DNA from: Massilia sp. KIM
GTDB taxonomy: Bacteria > Pseudomonadota > Gammaproteobacteria > Burkholderiales > Burkholderiaceae_D
Reading direction: 5' to 3'
DNA: 64,000 nucleotides
NCBI RefSeq assembly: GCF_002007115.1
Contig: NZ_MVAD01000001.1
Location: 2,852,001 to 2,916,000, forward strand
Positions within the stretch are counted from its first letter, which is position 1, and each line of letters starts with the position of its first letter. Shown piece by piece: positions 8,896-17,177 of this stretch. A program made the translations under genes and the position numbers. The notes under the pieces are model-generated. The model worked only from the letters and a program-made list of their open reading frames with translations, did no database searches and had not been told where the DNA came from.

Positions 8896-10014
8896 ATGAA
8901 GCCATTCCTGAAGGCCGGCCGCCTGCTCGGCATCCTTTCCTGCCTGTTGTTCGCGGCATCGATGCCGGCCCAGGGCGCGCAGGCCCTGCGCAACCTGGTC
9001 AGCGTCGAGGGCGTGCGCGAGAACCCGCTGGTCGGCTACGGCCTGGTGGTCGGCCTGAACGGCAGCGGCGACTCGACCCAGGTCAAGTACGCCAGCCAGT
9101 CCGTGGTCAACATGCTCAAGCAGTTCGGCGTCAAGCTGCCGGAAGGCGAGGACGCCAAAAACAAGAACGTGGCCGCAGTCATGGTCTCGGCCGTGTTCCC
9201 GCCCGGCTACCGGCGCGGCCAGGCGATCGACGTCACCGTATCCTCGCTGGGCGACGCCAAGAGCCTGCGCGGCGGCACCCTGCTGCTGACCCAGCTGCGC
9301 GCGGCCGACAACGAAGTCTATGCGCTGGCCCAGGGCAACCTGGTGGTCGGCGGCCTGAACGCCACCGGCAAGAGCGGTTCCTCGGTCACGGTCAACACCC
9401 CGACCACCGGCCGCATCCCCAACGGCGCCATGATCGAGCGCGAGATCGCGACCGATTTCGCGACCCGTCCGCAGGTGATGCTGCGCCTGCGCCAGCCGCA
9501 TTTCGAGACCGCCACCAACGTGGTCGAGGCGATCAACCGCAAGTACGGCCCGATCGCCACCACCAGCGACGGCACCAGCGTCGAGGTGATCGCCCCGGCC
9601 AACCCGACCGAGCGCGTGGCCTTCGTCGCCAAGCTCAACAACCTGCCGATCGAGGCCGGCGCCGAGGTGCCGAAAGTCGTGTTCAATTCGCGCACCGGCA
9701 CCGTGGTCATCGCCGAAGGCCTGCGCGTCAAGGCCGCCGCGGTCACCCACGGCTCGCTCAAGGTGATCATTTCGGAGAGCTCGCGCGTGTCCCAGCCCGG
9801 CCCCTTCTCGCGCGGCCAGACCGCGGTGACGCCGGAATCGAAGCTGCAGGTGGACCAGGGCTCCGGCCAGATGTTCCGCTGGCCGGCCGGCGCCAGGCTG
9901 CAGACCATCATCGACGTGGTCAACAGCCTGGGCGCCTCGCCCGACGACATCATGGCGATCCTGCAGGCCCTGGACCAGGCCGGCGCGATCGAAGGCGAAC
10001 TAGTGGTGATCTGA
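8896..10014 (+). CDS. flgI: Flagellar P-ring protein FlgI
   Basis: Periplasmic P-ring subunit, 372 aa, with a Sec signal peptide (about 30 residues, ending near PAQGA|QA). Family motifs: [67 protein letters not shown] [15 protein letters not shown], and the C-terminal [20 protein letters not shown]. The TGATG overlap places the flgJ ATG on the last base of the flgI stop. Its assembly is expected to need FlgA. Confidence 0.97.
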   Translation: MKPFLKAGRLLGILSCLLFAASMPAQGAQALRNLVSVEGVRENPLVGYGLVVGLNGSGDSTQVKYASQSVVNMLKQFGVKLPEGEDAKNKNVAAVMVSAVFPPGYRRGQAIDVTVSSLGDAKSLRGGTLLLTQLRAADNEVYALAQGNLVVGGLNATGKSGSSVTVNTPTTGRIPNGAMIEREIATDFATRPQVMLRLRQPHFETATNVVEAINRKYGPIATTSDGTSVEVIAPANPTERVAFVAKLNNLPIEAGAEVPKVVFNSRTGTVVIAEGLRVKAAAVTHGSLKVIISESSRVSQPGPFSRGQTAVTPESKLQVDQGSGQMFRWPAGARLQTIIDVVNSLGASPDDIMAILQALDQAGAIEGELVVI

Positions 10015-10355
10015 TGCGCATCGACGAACACTCCCCCCTCCCCATTAACGGCTCCGGCGCCGGCGAGGCGCCGGTTGCGCCTGCGCAGGACAGCCAGGCC
10101 GCCGACCCGACCTACGTGGCCAAGGCCACCAAGGCCGCGGTCGAGTTCGAGCGTTTCTTTATTGGCAACATGCTCAAGCAGATGCGCGCCTCGACCCGCG
10201 AGATGGCCGGCGAGGACAGCGTCTTCAAGGACCGCGTCAACGGCGACATGCAGGACATGGCCGACGACCTGCTAGCCGGCCACCTGGCGGGCCAGCGCGC
10301 CTTCGGCATCGCCGACGTGATCCTGCGGCAGCTGGTTTCTGCAAAGAAAACTTAA
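10014..10355 (+). CDS. flgJ: FlgJ rod-binding protein, single-domain (no muramidase)
   Basis: Rod-cap scaffold of 113 aa consisting only of the FlgJ N-terminal rod-binding domain: KATKAAVEFERFFIGNMLKQ, MRASTREMAGEDSVFKDRVN, and MQDMADDLLAGHLAGQRAFG followed by IADVILRQL. Dual-domain FlgJ of Salmonella is about 316 aa with a C-terminal glucosaminidase; here the protein ends after the rod-binding part. The missing activity is encoded at 2452-3210 next to flgN. The start overlaps the flgI stop by 1 nt. There is no sign of a frameshift downstream; the 51 bp to flgK carry no glucosaminidase remnant. Confidence 0.92.
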   Translation: MRIDEHSPLPINGSGAGEAPVAPAQDSQAADPTYVAKATKAAVEFERFFIGNMLKQMRASTREMAGEDSVFKDRVNGDMQDMADDLLAGHLAGQRAFGIADVILRQLVSAKKT

Positions 10356-10406
10356 TAACCTGCAAGATTCGGTCGCCTTATTGGGTTAACAGCCTCCGGG
10401 ACGCAT

Positions 10407-11780
10407 ATGACCATCATTAATAACGCACTGTCGGGCGCGCTCGCCGCCCAGGTAGCGCTTGCCGCAAGCAGCCAGAACATCGCCAACCTCCAGACCAAGG
10501 GCTATACCCGCCAGGGCGCCCTGCTGGCGGCGATCGGCCCCTATGGCGGCGGCCACTCGGCCGGCAACGGCGTCGAGGTGACCTCGCTGCTGCGCTTCTC
10601 GGACAACTACAAGAGCCAGGCCATGTGGCGCGCGGCCTCCGAAAAAGGCCTGTACTCGCAGAGCCAACCTTACCTCAGCCAGCTCGAGAACGTGATGGGC
10701 GACGAGGCCGCCAGCCTGTCGGCCGGCATCGACAAGTTCTTCAAGGCCCTGAACGCGGTCGCCGGCGATCCGGGCTCGACCCCGCTGCGCCAGTCCGTGC
10801 TGACCTCGGCCGGCCTGCTGGCCGAGCGCTTCAACGGCCTGAACAACGTCTTCAATTCCCAGCTCAACTCGGTGCGCCAGCAGCGCAGCGCGATCGTCGA
10901 CTCGGCCAACGCCCAGATCGCCACCATCGCGCGCCTGAACCAGCAGATCATCGAAGCGAGGTCGAGCGGTACCTCGGCCTCCTCGCTGATCGACACCCGC
11001 GACCAGGCGATCGACGAACTGGCCAGCAAGATGGCGCTGGAAGTCTCGGACAATCCGGACGGCAGCCGCGACGTCGCGCTCAAGACCGGCCAGGCGCTGG
11101 TGCTGGGCAGCCTGCACGGCAAGCTGACCGCCGCCGCGACCGCCACCTCGCCCCAGGAATTCCGCCTCGAATTCGCCGGTACAAGCTACCTGCTGGACGC
11201 CGGCCTGATGGGCGGACAGCTGGGCGGCCTGGCCCAGTACGAGACCAATACCCTGGTCAAGCTGCAGGAAGACACCGCCGAACTGGCGCAGCAGGTCGCC
11301 GTGCGCATGAACGCCCAGCTCGCCCTCGGCTTCAAGCCGGACGGCACGGCCGGCGTGCCGCTGTTCGTCTACACCCCGGGCGGCGGCTCGGACATGCTCA
11401 AGGTGGTCGCCGGATTCAAGGCCGAAGACCTGGCCTTTTCCGCGGATGGCCAGCCGGGCGATACGGGTAACCTGCAGAAGCTGCTGACCATCAAGACCCA
11501 GTCGGTTTCTCTGCCCCACCTGGGCAATGTGCTGCTGAGCGACGCCGACACCCAGCTGGTGGGCAAGCTCGCCGTGGACAGCCAGCTCAACAAGGCGTCG
11601 CTGAAGACCTCCACCACGGTGCGCACCCAGTCGGAAGACGACTGGAAGTCGACCAGCGGGGTCAACGAGGACGAGGAAGCGGTCAATCTCGTCGAGTACC
11701 AGAGAATGTATCAGGCGAACATGAAAGTGATTTCTGTCGCCAACAGCCTGTTCGACGCCACCCTGGCGATGATGGGTTAA
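10407..11780 (+). CDS. flgK: Flagellar hook-associated protein 1 (FlgK)
   Basis: Hook-filament junction protein, 457 aa. The N-terminal motif is NNALSGALAAQVALAASSQN then IANLQTKGYTRQGALL. The region LSAGIDKFFKALNAVAGDPG STPLRQSVL and the C-terminal SGVNEDEEAVNLVEYQRMYQ with ANMKVISVANSLFDATLAMM are FlgK hallmarks. It is shorter than the E. coli FlgK (547 aa), mainly in the middle domain. It is likely a FlgN client. The RBS region is CCTCCGGGACGCAT, and flgL follows 11 nt after the stop. Confidence 0.94.
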   Translation: MTIINNALSGALAAQVALAASSQNIANLQTKGYTRQGALLAAIGPYGGGHSAGNGVEVTSLLRFSDNYKSQAMWRAASEKGLYSQSQPYLSQLENVMGDEAASLSAGIDKFFKALNAVAGDPGSTPLRQSVLTSAGLLAERFNGLNNVFNSQLNSVRQQRSAIVDSANAQIATIARLNQQIIEARSSGTSASSLIDTRDQAIDELASKMALEVSDNPDGSRDVALKTGQALVLGSLHGKLTAAATATSPQEFRLEFAGTSYLLDAGLMGGQLGGLAQYETNTLVKLQEDTAELAQQVAVRMNAQLALGFKPDGTAGVPLFVYTPGGGSDMLKVVAGFKAEDLAFSADGQPGDTGNLQKLLTIKTQSVSLPHLGNVLLSDADTQLVGKLAVDSQLNKASLKTSTTVRTQSEDDWKSTSGVNEDEEAVNLVEYQRMYQANMKVISVANSLFDATLAMMG

Positions 11781-11791
11781 AGGAAAGAGCC

Positions 11792-12703
11792 ATGCGTATC
11801 GCGACCTCGCAGTTCCAATCCACGATGAACCAGTCGCTCCAGGTGAACCAGGAGCGCATCTCGACCATCACCCAGCAGATGGCCAACCTGAAGCGCATCC
11901 TGGTGCCCTCGGACGACCCGGTGGACAGCGTGCGCCTGGCGCGCCTGGACCGCGAAGAGTCGACCGTGCAGCAATACCGCGACAACATCGGCGCGCTCAA
12001 GCTGCGCCTGACGAAGTCGGAAGGCTACCTGAGCAACATGGTCAAGGAAATGAACACCGGCCGCGACCTGCTGGTCTGGGCCTCGGACGGCGGCAATGCG
12101 CCGGACGACCTGAAGGCCATGGTGACGCCGCTCACCTCGCTGCGCGACAGCCTGTTCTTCACCGCCAACACCATCGACCAGGAAGGCAACTACCTGTTCT
12201 CGGGCACCGCCACCAAGACCGCGCCGCTGCGCTACGACGCCACCCAGCCGGTCGGTTCGCGCTACACCTACGAGGGCAACACCAACTCGCAGGACGTGAT
12301 CGTCGGCAGCGGCATCACCCAGGGCTCGAACGAGAACCTGAAGGACCTGGAAAAGCTGCTCAACCGCCTCGACCGCAGCATCGAGACCCTGAAGGTGCCC
12401 GGCGCCTCGCCCAACGACCCGGCGGTGCGCGCCATCCTGGCCGACAACCTGGGCGGCTTCGACGAAGCCATGAACATGGTCTCGTCGAAAATCGCCACCA
12501 TGGGCGGCGTGCAGAACATCATCGCCACCCTGGACGCCAACCACGCCAACGTCAGCCTGTCGAACAAGACCGCGATCCTCGACATCGGCCAGCTCGACAT
12601 CGGCGTCGCCGCGACCGAGCTGAACGGCTACTCGACCGCCCTCCAGGCCACTTACAAGGCGTACAGCCGCATCGGCAACCTGTCGCTGTTCGCAGCCATC
12701 TGA
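11792..12703 (+). CDS. flgL: Flagellar hook-associated protein 3 (FlgL)
   Basis: Second hook-filament junction protein, 303 aa, flagellin-like. N-terminus: MRIATSQFQSTMNQSLQVNQ and ERISTITQQMANLKRILVPS, followed by DDPVDSVRLARLDREES (the DDP motif is typical of FlgL). The segment FFTANTIDQEGNYLFSGTAT is diagnostic of FlgL. The C-terminal helix ends TALQATYKAYSRIGNLSLFAAI. The RBS AAAGGAAAGAGCC precedes the ATG. The next gene begins 5 nt after the stop. Confidence 0.95.
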   Translation: MRIATSQFQSTMNQSLQVNQERISTITQQMANLKRILVPSDDPVDSVRLARLDREESTVQQYRDNIGALKLRLTKSEGYLSNMVKEMNTGRDLLVWASDGGNAPDDLKAMVTPLTSLRDSLFFTANTIDQEGNYLFSGTATKTAPLRYDATQPVGSRYTYEGNTNSQDVIVGSGITQGSNENLKDLEKLLNRLDRSIETLKVPGASPNDPAVRAILADNLGGFDEAMNMVSSKIATMGGVQNIIATLDANHANVSLSNKTAILDIGQLDIGVAATELNGYSTALQATYKAYSRIGNLSLFAAI

Positions 12704-12708
12704 TCGTC

Positions 12709-13728
12709 ATGGAAGCAAGTCTCCGCCCGGCCACCACCCTGGCCCCCACCACCACCAGCGGCAGCACCGGCGCCCAGAGCACGGCCGCCACCGGCCGCGC
12801 GACGGCGGTGCGCCCGGCGGATCCGGACAGCCGGGTCGTCACCCGTACTCCGCCCAGCGCGGCCCCGCTCAAGCGCGGGATCGACTGGAACCAGAACCTG
12901 CAGAGCGAGGTCGCACGCGCCCAGCAGGCGCTCGACTACCTCGAGCGCGTCGCCAGCCAGCTGGAAGCCCTCAAGACCGAACTGAGCGCGAAGCTCTCGG
13001 GCCGCAGCAACCCGTCACGCCAGATCGAGGCGCGCACCCGCCAGCTCGCGCAATCCCTGGAGGCCCGCCGCAGCCAGGGCGGCGACGGCATCGACGCCGA
13101 ACTCGAGTTCAACGGCGGACAGCCGGCCCAGCGCCAGTTCCGCATCAGGGGCATGGACGTCGCCTCGCTCCAGGCCGCGGCCCCGCAGACCATGGGCTTC
13201 TCGGTCGGCGCCGCCGGCGGTCCGCAACTCTCGGCCACCATCCAGCCGGGCATGACCCCGGAGGAGATCGCCCAGCGCCTGGACCGGACCCTGTCGCCGG
13301 TCAAGGTGCGCGTATCGCTCGACGACAAGCGCGAGCTGGTGTTCGCCACCGATGAAAGCGACTGGGACAGCGTGCGCGACGCGATCGCCGTCACCGGCCG
13401 CGGCCGCGTCGACACGGTCGAGGAACCGGCCTCGCTGGCGCCCCAGGACTGGGAACTGGGCAATCCGGACGCGCTGCGCCAGAGCCTGCGCGAAGTGGTG
13501 CAGGCTCTGGCCCGGGTGCGCCGCTCCCAGGACGCCGCCGCCGCCGCCCTGTCCGCCGCGATGGCGCGCACCGCCCAGCCCGAGATCCCCGTCGCCGAAC
13601 TGGAGGCGATCACCGGCGACTTCGCGGCCACCGCGGCCAGCCACGATTACGAGTCGCTGCTGGCGATCACCTCGGCCCTGGTCGGGGTGAGCCGGGATCG
13701 CGTCCAGGCCCTGCTCGGCTTGCGCTGA
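12709..13728 (+). CDS. Flagellar-cluster protein of unknown function with hook-IN-like segment
   Basis: A 339-aa protein I do not recognise by name, co-oriented 5 nt after flgL and directly before the cluster terminator. Residues 1-55 are Thr/Ser/Ala/Pro-rich. Residues about 60-120 are predicted coiled coil (ARAQQALDYLERVASQLEAL and onwards). Residues about 145-230 (FRIRGMDVASLQAAAPQTMG, GMTPEEIAQRLDRTLSPVKV, DKRELVFATDESDWDSV) resemble a flagellin hook IN-type fold in a FliD- or FlgL-like protein. The C-terminus is helical. No signal peptide is visible. It may be a junction or filament-associated protein; lateral flagellar clusters often carry an extra gene after lfgL (lafW), but equivalence is only a guess. 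Confidence 0.6.
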   Translation: MEASLRPATTLAPTTTSGSTGAQSTAATGRATAVRPADPDSRVVTRTPPSAAPLKRGIDWNQNLQSEVARAQQALDYLERVASQLEALKTELSAKLSGRSNPSRQIEARTRQLAQSLEARRSQGGDGIDAELEFNGGQPAQRQFRIRGMDVASLQAAAPQTMGFSVGAAGGPQLSATIQPGMTPEEIAQRLDRTLSPVKVRVSLDDKRELVFATDESDWDSVRDAIAVTGRGRVDTVEEPASLAPQDWELGNPDALRQSLREVVQALARVRRSQDAAAAALSAAMARTAQPEIPVAELEAITGDFAATAASHDYESLLAITSALVGVSRDRVQALLGLR

Positions 13729-13749
13729 TATCCGCTTTTTTCCGCCTCC

Positions 13750-13782
13750 AAGCTCCCGTGCATTTGCCGGGAGCTTTTTTCT
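13750..13782 (+). terminator. Intrinsic terminator of the flagellar run
   Basis: A perfect 9-bp stem AAGCTCCCG / CGGGAGCTT with a 9-nt loop is followed by a T-rich tail (TTTTTTCTTTT). It lies 22 nt after the stop of the last flagellar-block gene and would end the flgB-to-post-flgL transcript. Confidence 0.85.
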
Positions 13783-13801
13783 TTTGGGGAATTAATATCG
13801 A

Positions 13802-13829
13802 TCCAATAGGAAATTAATTTCCTATTGGA
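13802..13829. repeat. Perfect 28-bp AT-rich palindrome
   Basis: TCCAATAGGAAATT is followed immediately by its exact reverse complement AATTTCCTATTGGA, giving 14 bp per arm with no spacer. It lies in a 230-bp AT-rich gap between the flagellar terminator and gtrB. It could be an operator for a dimeric regulator or a recombination site. There is no U-tract, so it is not a typical terminator. Confidence 0.7.
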
Positions 13830-13969
13830 CTCATATTTCCAAGCTCAGCAGCATTATTTTTATTGTCGCGTTCTTTTCGCACGGCGCACCAAATCGTGCT
13901 CCCAAAAGGATGTGTTATTTTAAAAAAGATACTGCCGCATGAAGCGACTTTGCGTGTCTATTGGGTAAT

Positions 13970-15052
13970 ATGAGCTTACAAAAAGAAACTCCGTATTCCG
14001 AGCAGCGGGCCGGCTCCTATCAGGGGCAGCTGCAGGAACAAATGGCCGATTATTTTGCCGGCTTGGCCTCCGCCTCGGCGTCTACCTCGGCTTCCGCCCT
14101 GGCGCCCCTGCCGCTGCTCTCGCTCGTCGTTCCCTTCTATAACGAAGAGGAAATGATCAGCCATTTTTTCGCGCGCGTGATCCCGATACTGGAAGAGATT
14201 CCGGAAATCCGTTTCGAGGTCCTGTGCGTGAATGACGGCAGCCGCGACCGTACACTGGAGCGCCTGATCGCCGTGTCCCAGCTCGACGCCCGGGTGCGGG
14301 TGATCGACCTGACCCGCAATTTCGGCAAGGAAGCCGCACTCACAGCCGCCATCTTCGAGGCGCGCGGCGACCTGATCGTGCCCTTCGACGCCGACCTGCA
14401 AGACCCGCCCGAAGTCATCGCCAAACTGGTCGATAAATGGCGCGAAGGAAATGAGGTCGTGCTGGCGAAACGCGCCGACCGCCAATCCGATTCCCTGCTC
14501 AAAAAATGGACGGCGCTGATTTTCTACCGTATCCATAATGAAGTGTCGGAAGTGCCGATTCCCGAGAATGTGGGTGACTTCCGCCTTTTTACCAGAAACG
14601 TCTGCGAATCATTAAAATCCCTGCCGGAATCCTGTCGCTTCATGAAAGGCCTGTTCGCCTGGGTCGGATATAAAACGGCGGTGGTCGAATATACGCGCGA
14701 AAAGCGGGCGGCCGGAAAAACCAAATTTTCCGGATGGAAGCTTTGGAATTTCGCGCTCGAGGGCATCACCAGTTTCAGCACCCTGCCGCTGCGGGTCTGG
14801 ACCTATGTCGGCGTGACCGTGGCCCTGATCGCCCTGGTGCGCGCCGCCTGGCTGGTGGTGCGCACCCTGGTGTACGGCGTGGACGTGCCCGGCTATGCCT
14901 CGCTCGCCACCGCGATCCTGCTGCTCGGCGGCATCCAGCTGATCGGCATCGGCGTGCTGGGCGAATACGTCGGGCGCATCTACATGGAGTCCAAGGGGCG
15001 GCCGGTCTACCTGATCCGCAAACGCTACGAGCGCGCGGCGCCCCATGCGTGA
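13970..15052 (+). CDS. gtrB: Family 2 glycosyltransferase, GtrB/ArnC-like (undecaprenyl-phosphate glycosyltransferase)
   Basis: Predicted to move a sugar from a nucleotide donor to undecaprenyl phosphate on the cytoplasmic face, 360 aa from this ATG (a TTG three codons earlier is possible). GT-A domain: LSLVVPFYNEEEMISHFF, EVLCVNDGSRDRTLERL, IDLTRNFGKEAALTAAI and VPFDADLQDPPEVIAKLVDK (DxD-type metal site), with FRLFTRNV and FMKGLFAWVG. Two C-terminal membrane helices follow (LRVWTYVGVTVALIALVRAA; ATAILLLGGIQLIGIGVLG). The first 250 codons use more A/T-ending codons (AAA, ATT, AAT) than neighbours, hinting at separate ancestry. The end overlaps gtrA by 8 nt. Confidence 0.9.
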   Translation: MSLQKETPYSEQRAGSYQGQLQEQMADYFAGLASASASTSASALAPLPLLSLVVPFYNEEEMISHFFARVIPILEEIPEIRFEVLCVNDGSRDRTLERLIAVSQLDARVRVIDLTRNFGKEAALTAAIFEARGDLIVPFDADLQDPPEVIAKLVDKWREGNEVVLAKRADRQSDSLLKKWTALIFYRIHNEVSEVPIPENVGDFRLFTRNVCESLKSLPESCRFMKGLFAWVGYKTAVVEYTREKRAAGKTKFSGWKLWNFALEGITSFSTLPLRVWTYVGVTVALIALVRAAWLVVRTLVYGVDVPGYASLATAILLLGGIQLIGIGVLGEYVGRIYMESKGRPVYLIRKRYERAAPHA

Positions 15053-15500
15053 CGGCGCGATCACGGAGGTCGCCACGACCGGCACCTCTTCCCGCATGCG
15101 CCGTCTCAGGCTGGGGCGCTTCCTGCTGTACGCGATGGTCGGCGCGGCCGGCACGGCCGGCCACTACGCCCTCCTGATCGGCCTGGTCTCCTTCGGCCTG
15201 ATGGCGCCGGCCCCGGCCTCGGTGCTGGGCGCCCTGCTCGGCGCCCTGATCAACTTCGTGCTCAACGCCACCCTCACCTTTGCCGGCGCCGGCCACAGTC
15301 ACCTGCAATGGCGCACGGCGGCACGCTTCTTCGCCACCGCCGGCCTGGCGGCCCTGATCAACGGCCTGGCGATGTTCCTGCTGGTGGACGGGCTGGGCCT
15401 GGACTACCGGCTGGCCCAGCTCCTGGTGACGGCCGTGCTGCTGTGCGCGACCTATGCGATCAATGCGAAGTGGACTTTCCATGCAGGCAAAGACCGCTGA
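15045..15500 (+). CDS. gtrA: GtrA-family membrane protein (putative polyprenyl-linked sugar flippase)
   Basis: A 151-aa, four-helix GtrA/DPMS3-like membrane protein, thought in GtrABC systems to flip the undecaprenyl-phosphate sugar across the inner membrane. Helices: FLLYAMVGAAGTAGHYALLI, SVLGALLGALINFVLNATLT (with the typical NFVLN), FATAGLAALINGLAMFLLV and LLVTAVLLCATYAINAKWTF (ending in the family KWTF). The start overlaps gtrB by 8 nt, and the 3' end overlaps the next gene by 20 nt, so the three are translationally coupled. Confidence 0.9.
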   Translation: MRDGAITEVATTGTSSRMRRLRLGRFLLYAMVGAAGTAGHYALLIGLVSFGLMAPAPASVLGALLGALINFVLNATLTFAGAGHSHLQWRTAARFFATAGLAALINGLAMFLLVDGLGLDYRLAQLLVTAVLLCATYAINAKWTFHAGKDR

Positions 15501-17064
15501 CCCCAGCCTGACCGGCCTGCCGCCCGGTCCGCGCCTGGGCGCCTTCCTGGAGTGCAGCACGCCGGTGGCCCGCCTGTGGTCGCTGAGCCTGCTGGTCGCC
15601 CTGCTGGCCCTGCTGCTGCGCCTGCCCACGCTGGAGAGCCGCTCGCTGTGGCTGGACGAGACCTACAGCGCCTGGTTCGCCGCCCTGCCGCTGCGCGAGC
15701 TGTGGACCAGCGTGCCGCTCTACGAAACCCATCCCCCTTTCTACTATTCCCTGCTCAAGGGCTGGACCGTTTTGTTCGGCACGGGCGAGGTGGCGATGCG
15801 CAGCCTGTCGGTGCTGGGCAGCGTGCTCACGGTCCTCCTGATCCCGATCGGCGCCCGCCTGGGCCGGCTGGGGGGCAAGGCGGAGCGGGTGGCCTTGCTG
15901 GCCGCCCTGTTCCTGGCAGTCAATGCCAACAGCGTCCTGTTTGCCCAGCAGGCCCGGCCCTATGCCCTGCAGGCCCTGGGCGGCGCGCTGGCCGTGTACT
16001 GCTCGGCGATGCTGGTGCTGGAGCTGGCGCGCCGGCCGGAGGCGCCCTCGCGCCGGCTGTGGGCCTGGGTCGGCGGCCTGGCGGTCTCGACCGCGCTCAC
16101 CATGTGGCTGCACAACACCGGCGTGTTCGCCGCCTTCGGCATCTGGACCGGCATGACCCTGGCCCTGCTCTTGAGCACTTCGGGACCGCGCCGCCTGCAG
16201 GCGCTGGCGGTGGGCCTGGCGGGCGTCGGTGCGCTGCTGCTGTGGTCGCCGATGCTGCCCATCCTGGCTGCCCAGAGCGCGGCCATGGGCAAGCTGTCCT
16301 ACTGGATCAGCTTCAAGCCGGCCAACACGCTCGCCGCCTGGAGCGTGATCAGCGGCTGGCCGATCATGCACTACCCGGTGGCGGCCCTGGTGGCCCTGGC
16401 CTACTTCTGGCTGTGGCGCCATGCGCGCGCCCATTTCTGGCACCTGGGCTGCGTGATGAGCCTGCCCATCCTGGCCCTGGCCGGCTACAGCTGGCTGGTC
16501 AAGCCGGTGTTCCTGTCGCGCCTGTTCGAATGGCTGGCGCCGCTGGGCATGGTGCTGCTGGCTTTGGGCGTGTATGCGCTGCGGCCGCGCTGGCGGCTGC
16601 CGGTGGTGGCGGCGATCCTCGCCTTGTCGGCCTGGTCGGTGAATGCCTTTTACCACCTGCAGACCGAGAACTGGCGCGAGATGATGGCCCAGCTCACCCG
16701 CGAGAGCCGGCCGGGCGACCTGGTGCTTGCGGTGCCGAACGAGATCCAGATGCCGGTCGTCTATTACGGCGAGGCCGGCCGCACGCCCGAGGTGGTCTAC
16801 CTGCCGGGGCCCTTCCCGGCGGTGGGGCTGGAGCGGCGTTATGTCGGGAATTCGGCGGCGCCGGGGCTGGGGCAGGCGGATGTGCCGGTTATCCGGAATC
16901 TGACTGAAGGGCGGCAGCGGGTGTGGCTGATCGAGCGCTCGGCGAATCTGTATGACCCGGAAGGGCTGGCGGTGAAGGAACTGGGGGCGCGGTATCGGCT
17001 GGTCAAGCAGATCGATGGGGTTGGGGCGCTGATTCGCCTTTACGAACTGTCGCAGAAGCCATAA
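15481..17064 (+). CDS. Membrane glycosyltransferase, ArnT/PMT-2 type (GtrC-like role)
   Basis: A 527-aa polytopic protein with about ten hydrophobic segments and the early periplasmic acidic motif LESRSLWLDETYSAWF, typical of GT39/GT83 lipid-phosphate-sugar transferases. It also has THPPFYYSLLKGWTVLFGTG and VLFAQQARPYALQALG. In this cassette it would transfer the sugar presented by GtrA/GtrB to an acceptor such as LPS or a surface protein. The acceptor cannot be read from sequence. The ATG at 15481 lies inside gtrA. The last 250 bases are unusually G-rich compared with the rest. Confidence 0.82.
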   Translation: MQAKTADPSLTGLPPGPRLGAFLECSTPVARLWSLSLLVALLALLLRLPTLESRSLWLDETYSAWFAALPLRELWTSVPLYETHPPFYYSLLKGWTVLFGTGEVAMRSLSVLGSVLTVLLIPIGARLGRLGGKAERVALLAALFLAVNANSVLFAQQARPYALQALGGALAVYCSAMLVLELARRPEAPSRRLWAWVGGLAVSTALTMWLHNTGVFAAFGIWTGMTLALLLSTSGPRRLQALAVGLAGVGALLLWSPMLPILAAQSAAMGKLSYWISFKPANTLAAWSVISGWPIMHYPVAALVALAYFWLWRHARAHFWHLGCVMSLPILALAGYSWLVKPVFLSRLFEWLAPLGMVLLALGVYALRPRWRLPVVAAILALSAWSVNAFYHLQTENWREMMAQLTRESRPGDLVLAVPNEIQMPVVYYGEAGRTPEVVYLPGPFPAVGLERRYVGNSAAPGLGQADVPVIRNLTEGRQRVWLIERSANLYDPEGLAVKELGARYRLVKQIDGVGALIRLYELSQKP

Positions 17065-17073
17065 GCGCAAAAA

Positions 17074-17156
17074 CGTCGTCCCCGCGAAGGCGGGGACCCA
17101 AGTTGGACGCGTTACCGCGACACTAAACTTGGGTCCCCGCCTGCGCGGGGACGACG
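17074..17156. repeat. Paired palindromic intergenic repeat, locus A
   Basis: Two 31-bp units in inverted orientation (17074-17104 and 17126-17156) around a 21-bp unique spacer. Each unit contains an inner hairpin CCCCGCGAAGGCGGGG and a CCAAGTT tail. It lies between the glycosyltransferase stop and the convergent outer-membrane protein gene, so it may also act as a bidirectional terminator. Related copies are at 21437, 32295 and 36336. Confidence 0.85.
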
Positions 17157-17177
17157 GTCTTGAGGTTGGCGGTTAAA

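Noticed and set aside
12709..13728. Flagellin or FliD call for the post-flgL gene
   Set aside because: It lacks the flagellin N- and C-terminal helices and FliD-wide motifs; only a hook-IN-like segment is visible, so it was left unnamed.
13970..17064. Prophage remnant (gtr genes are often phage-borne)
   Set aside because: No integrase, attachment site or phage structural gene is nearby.
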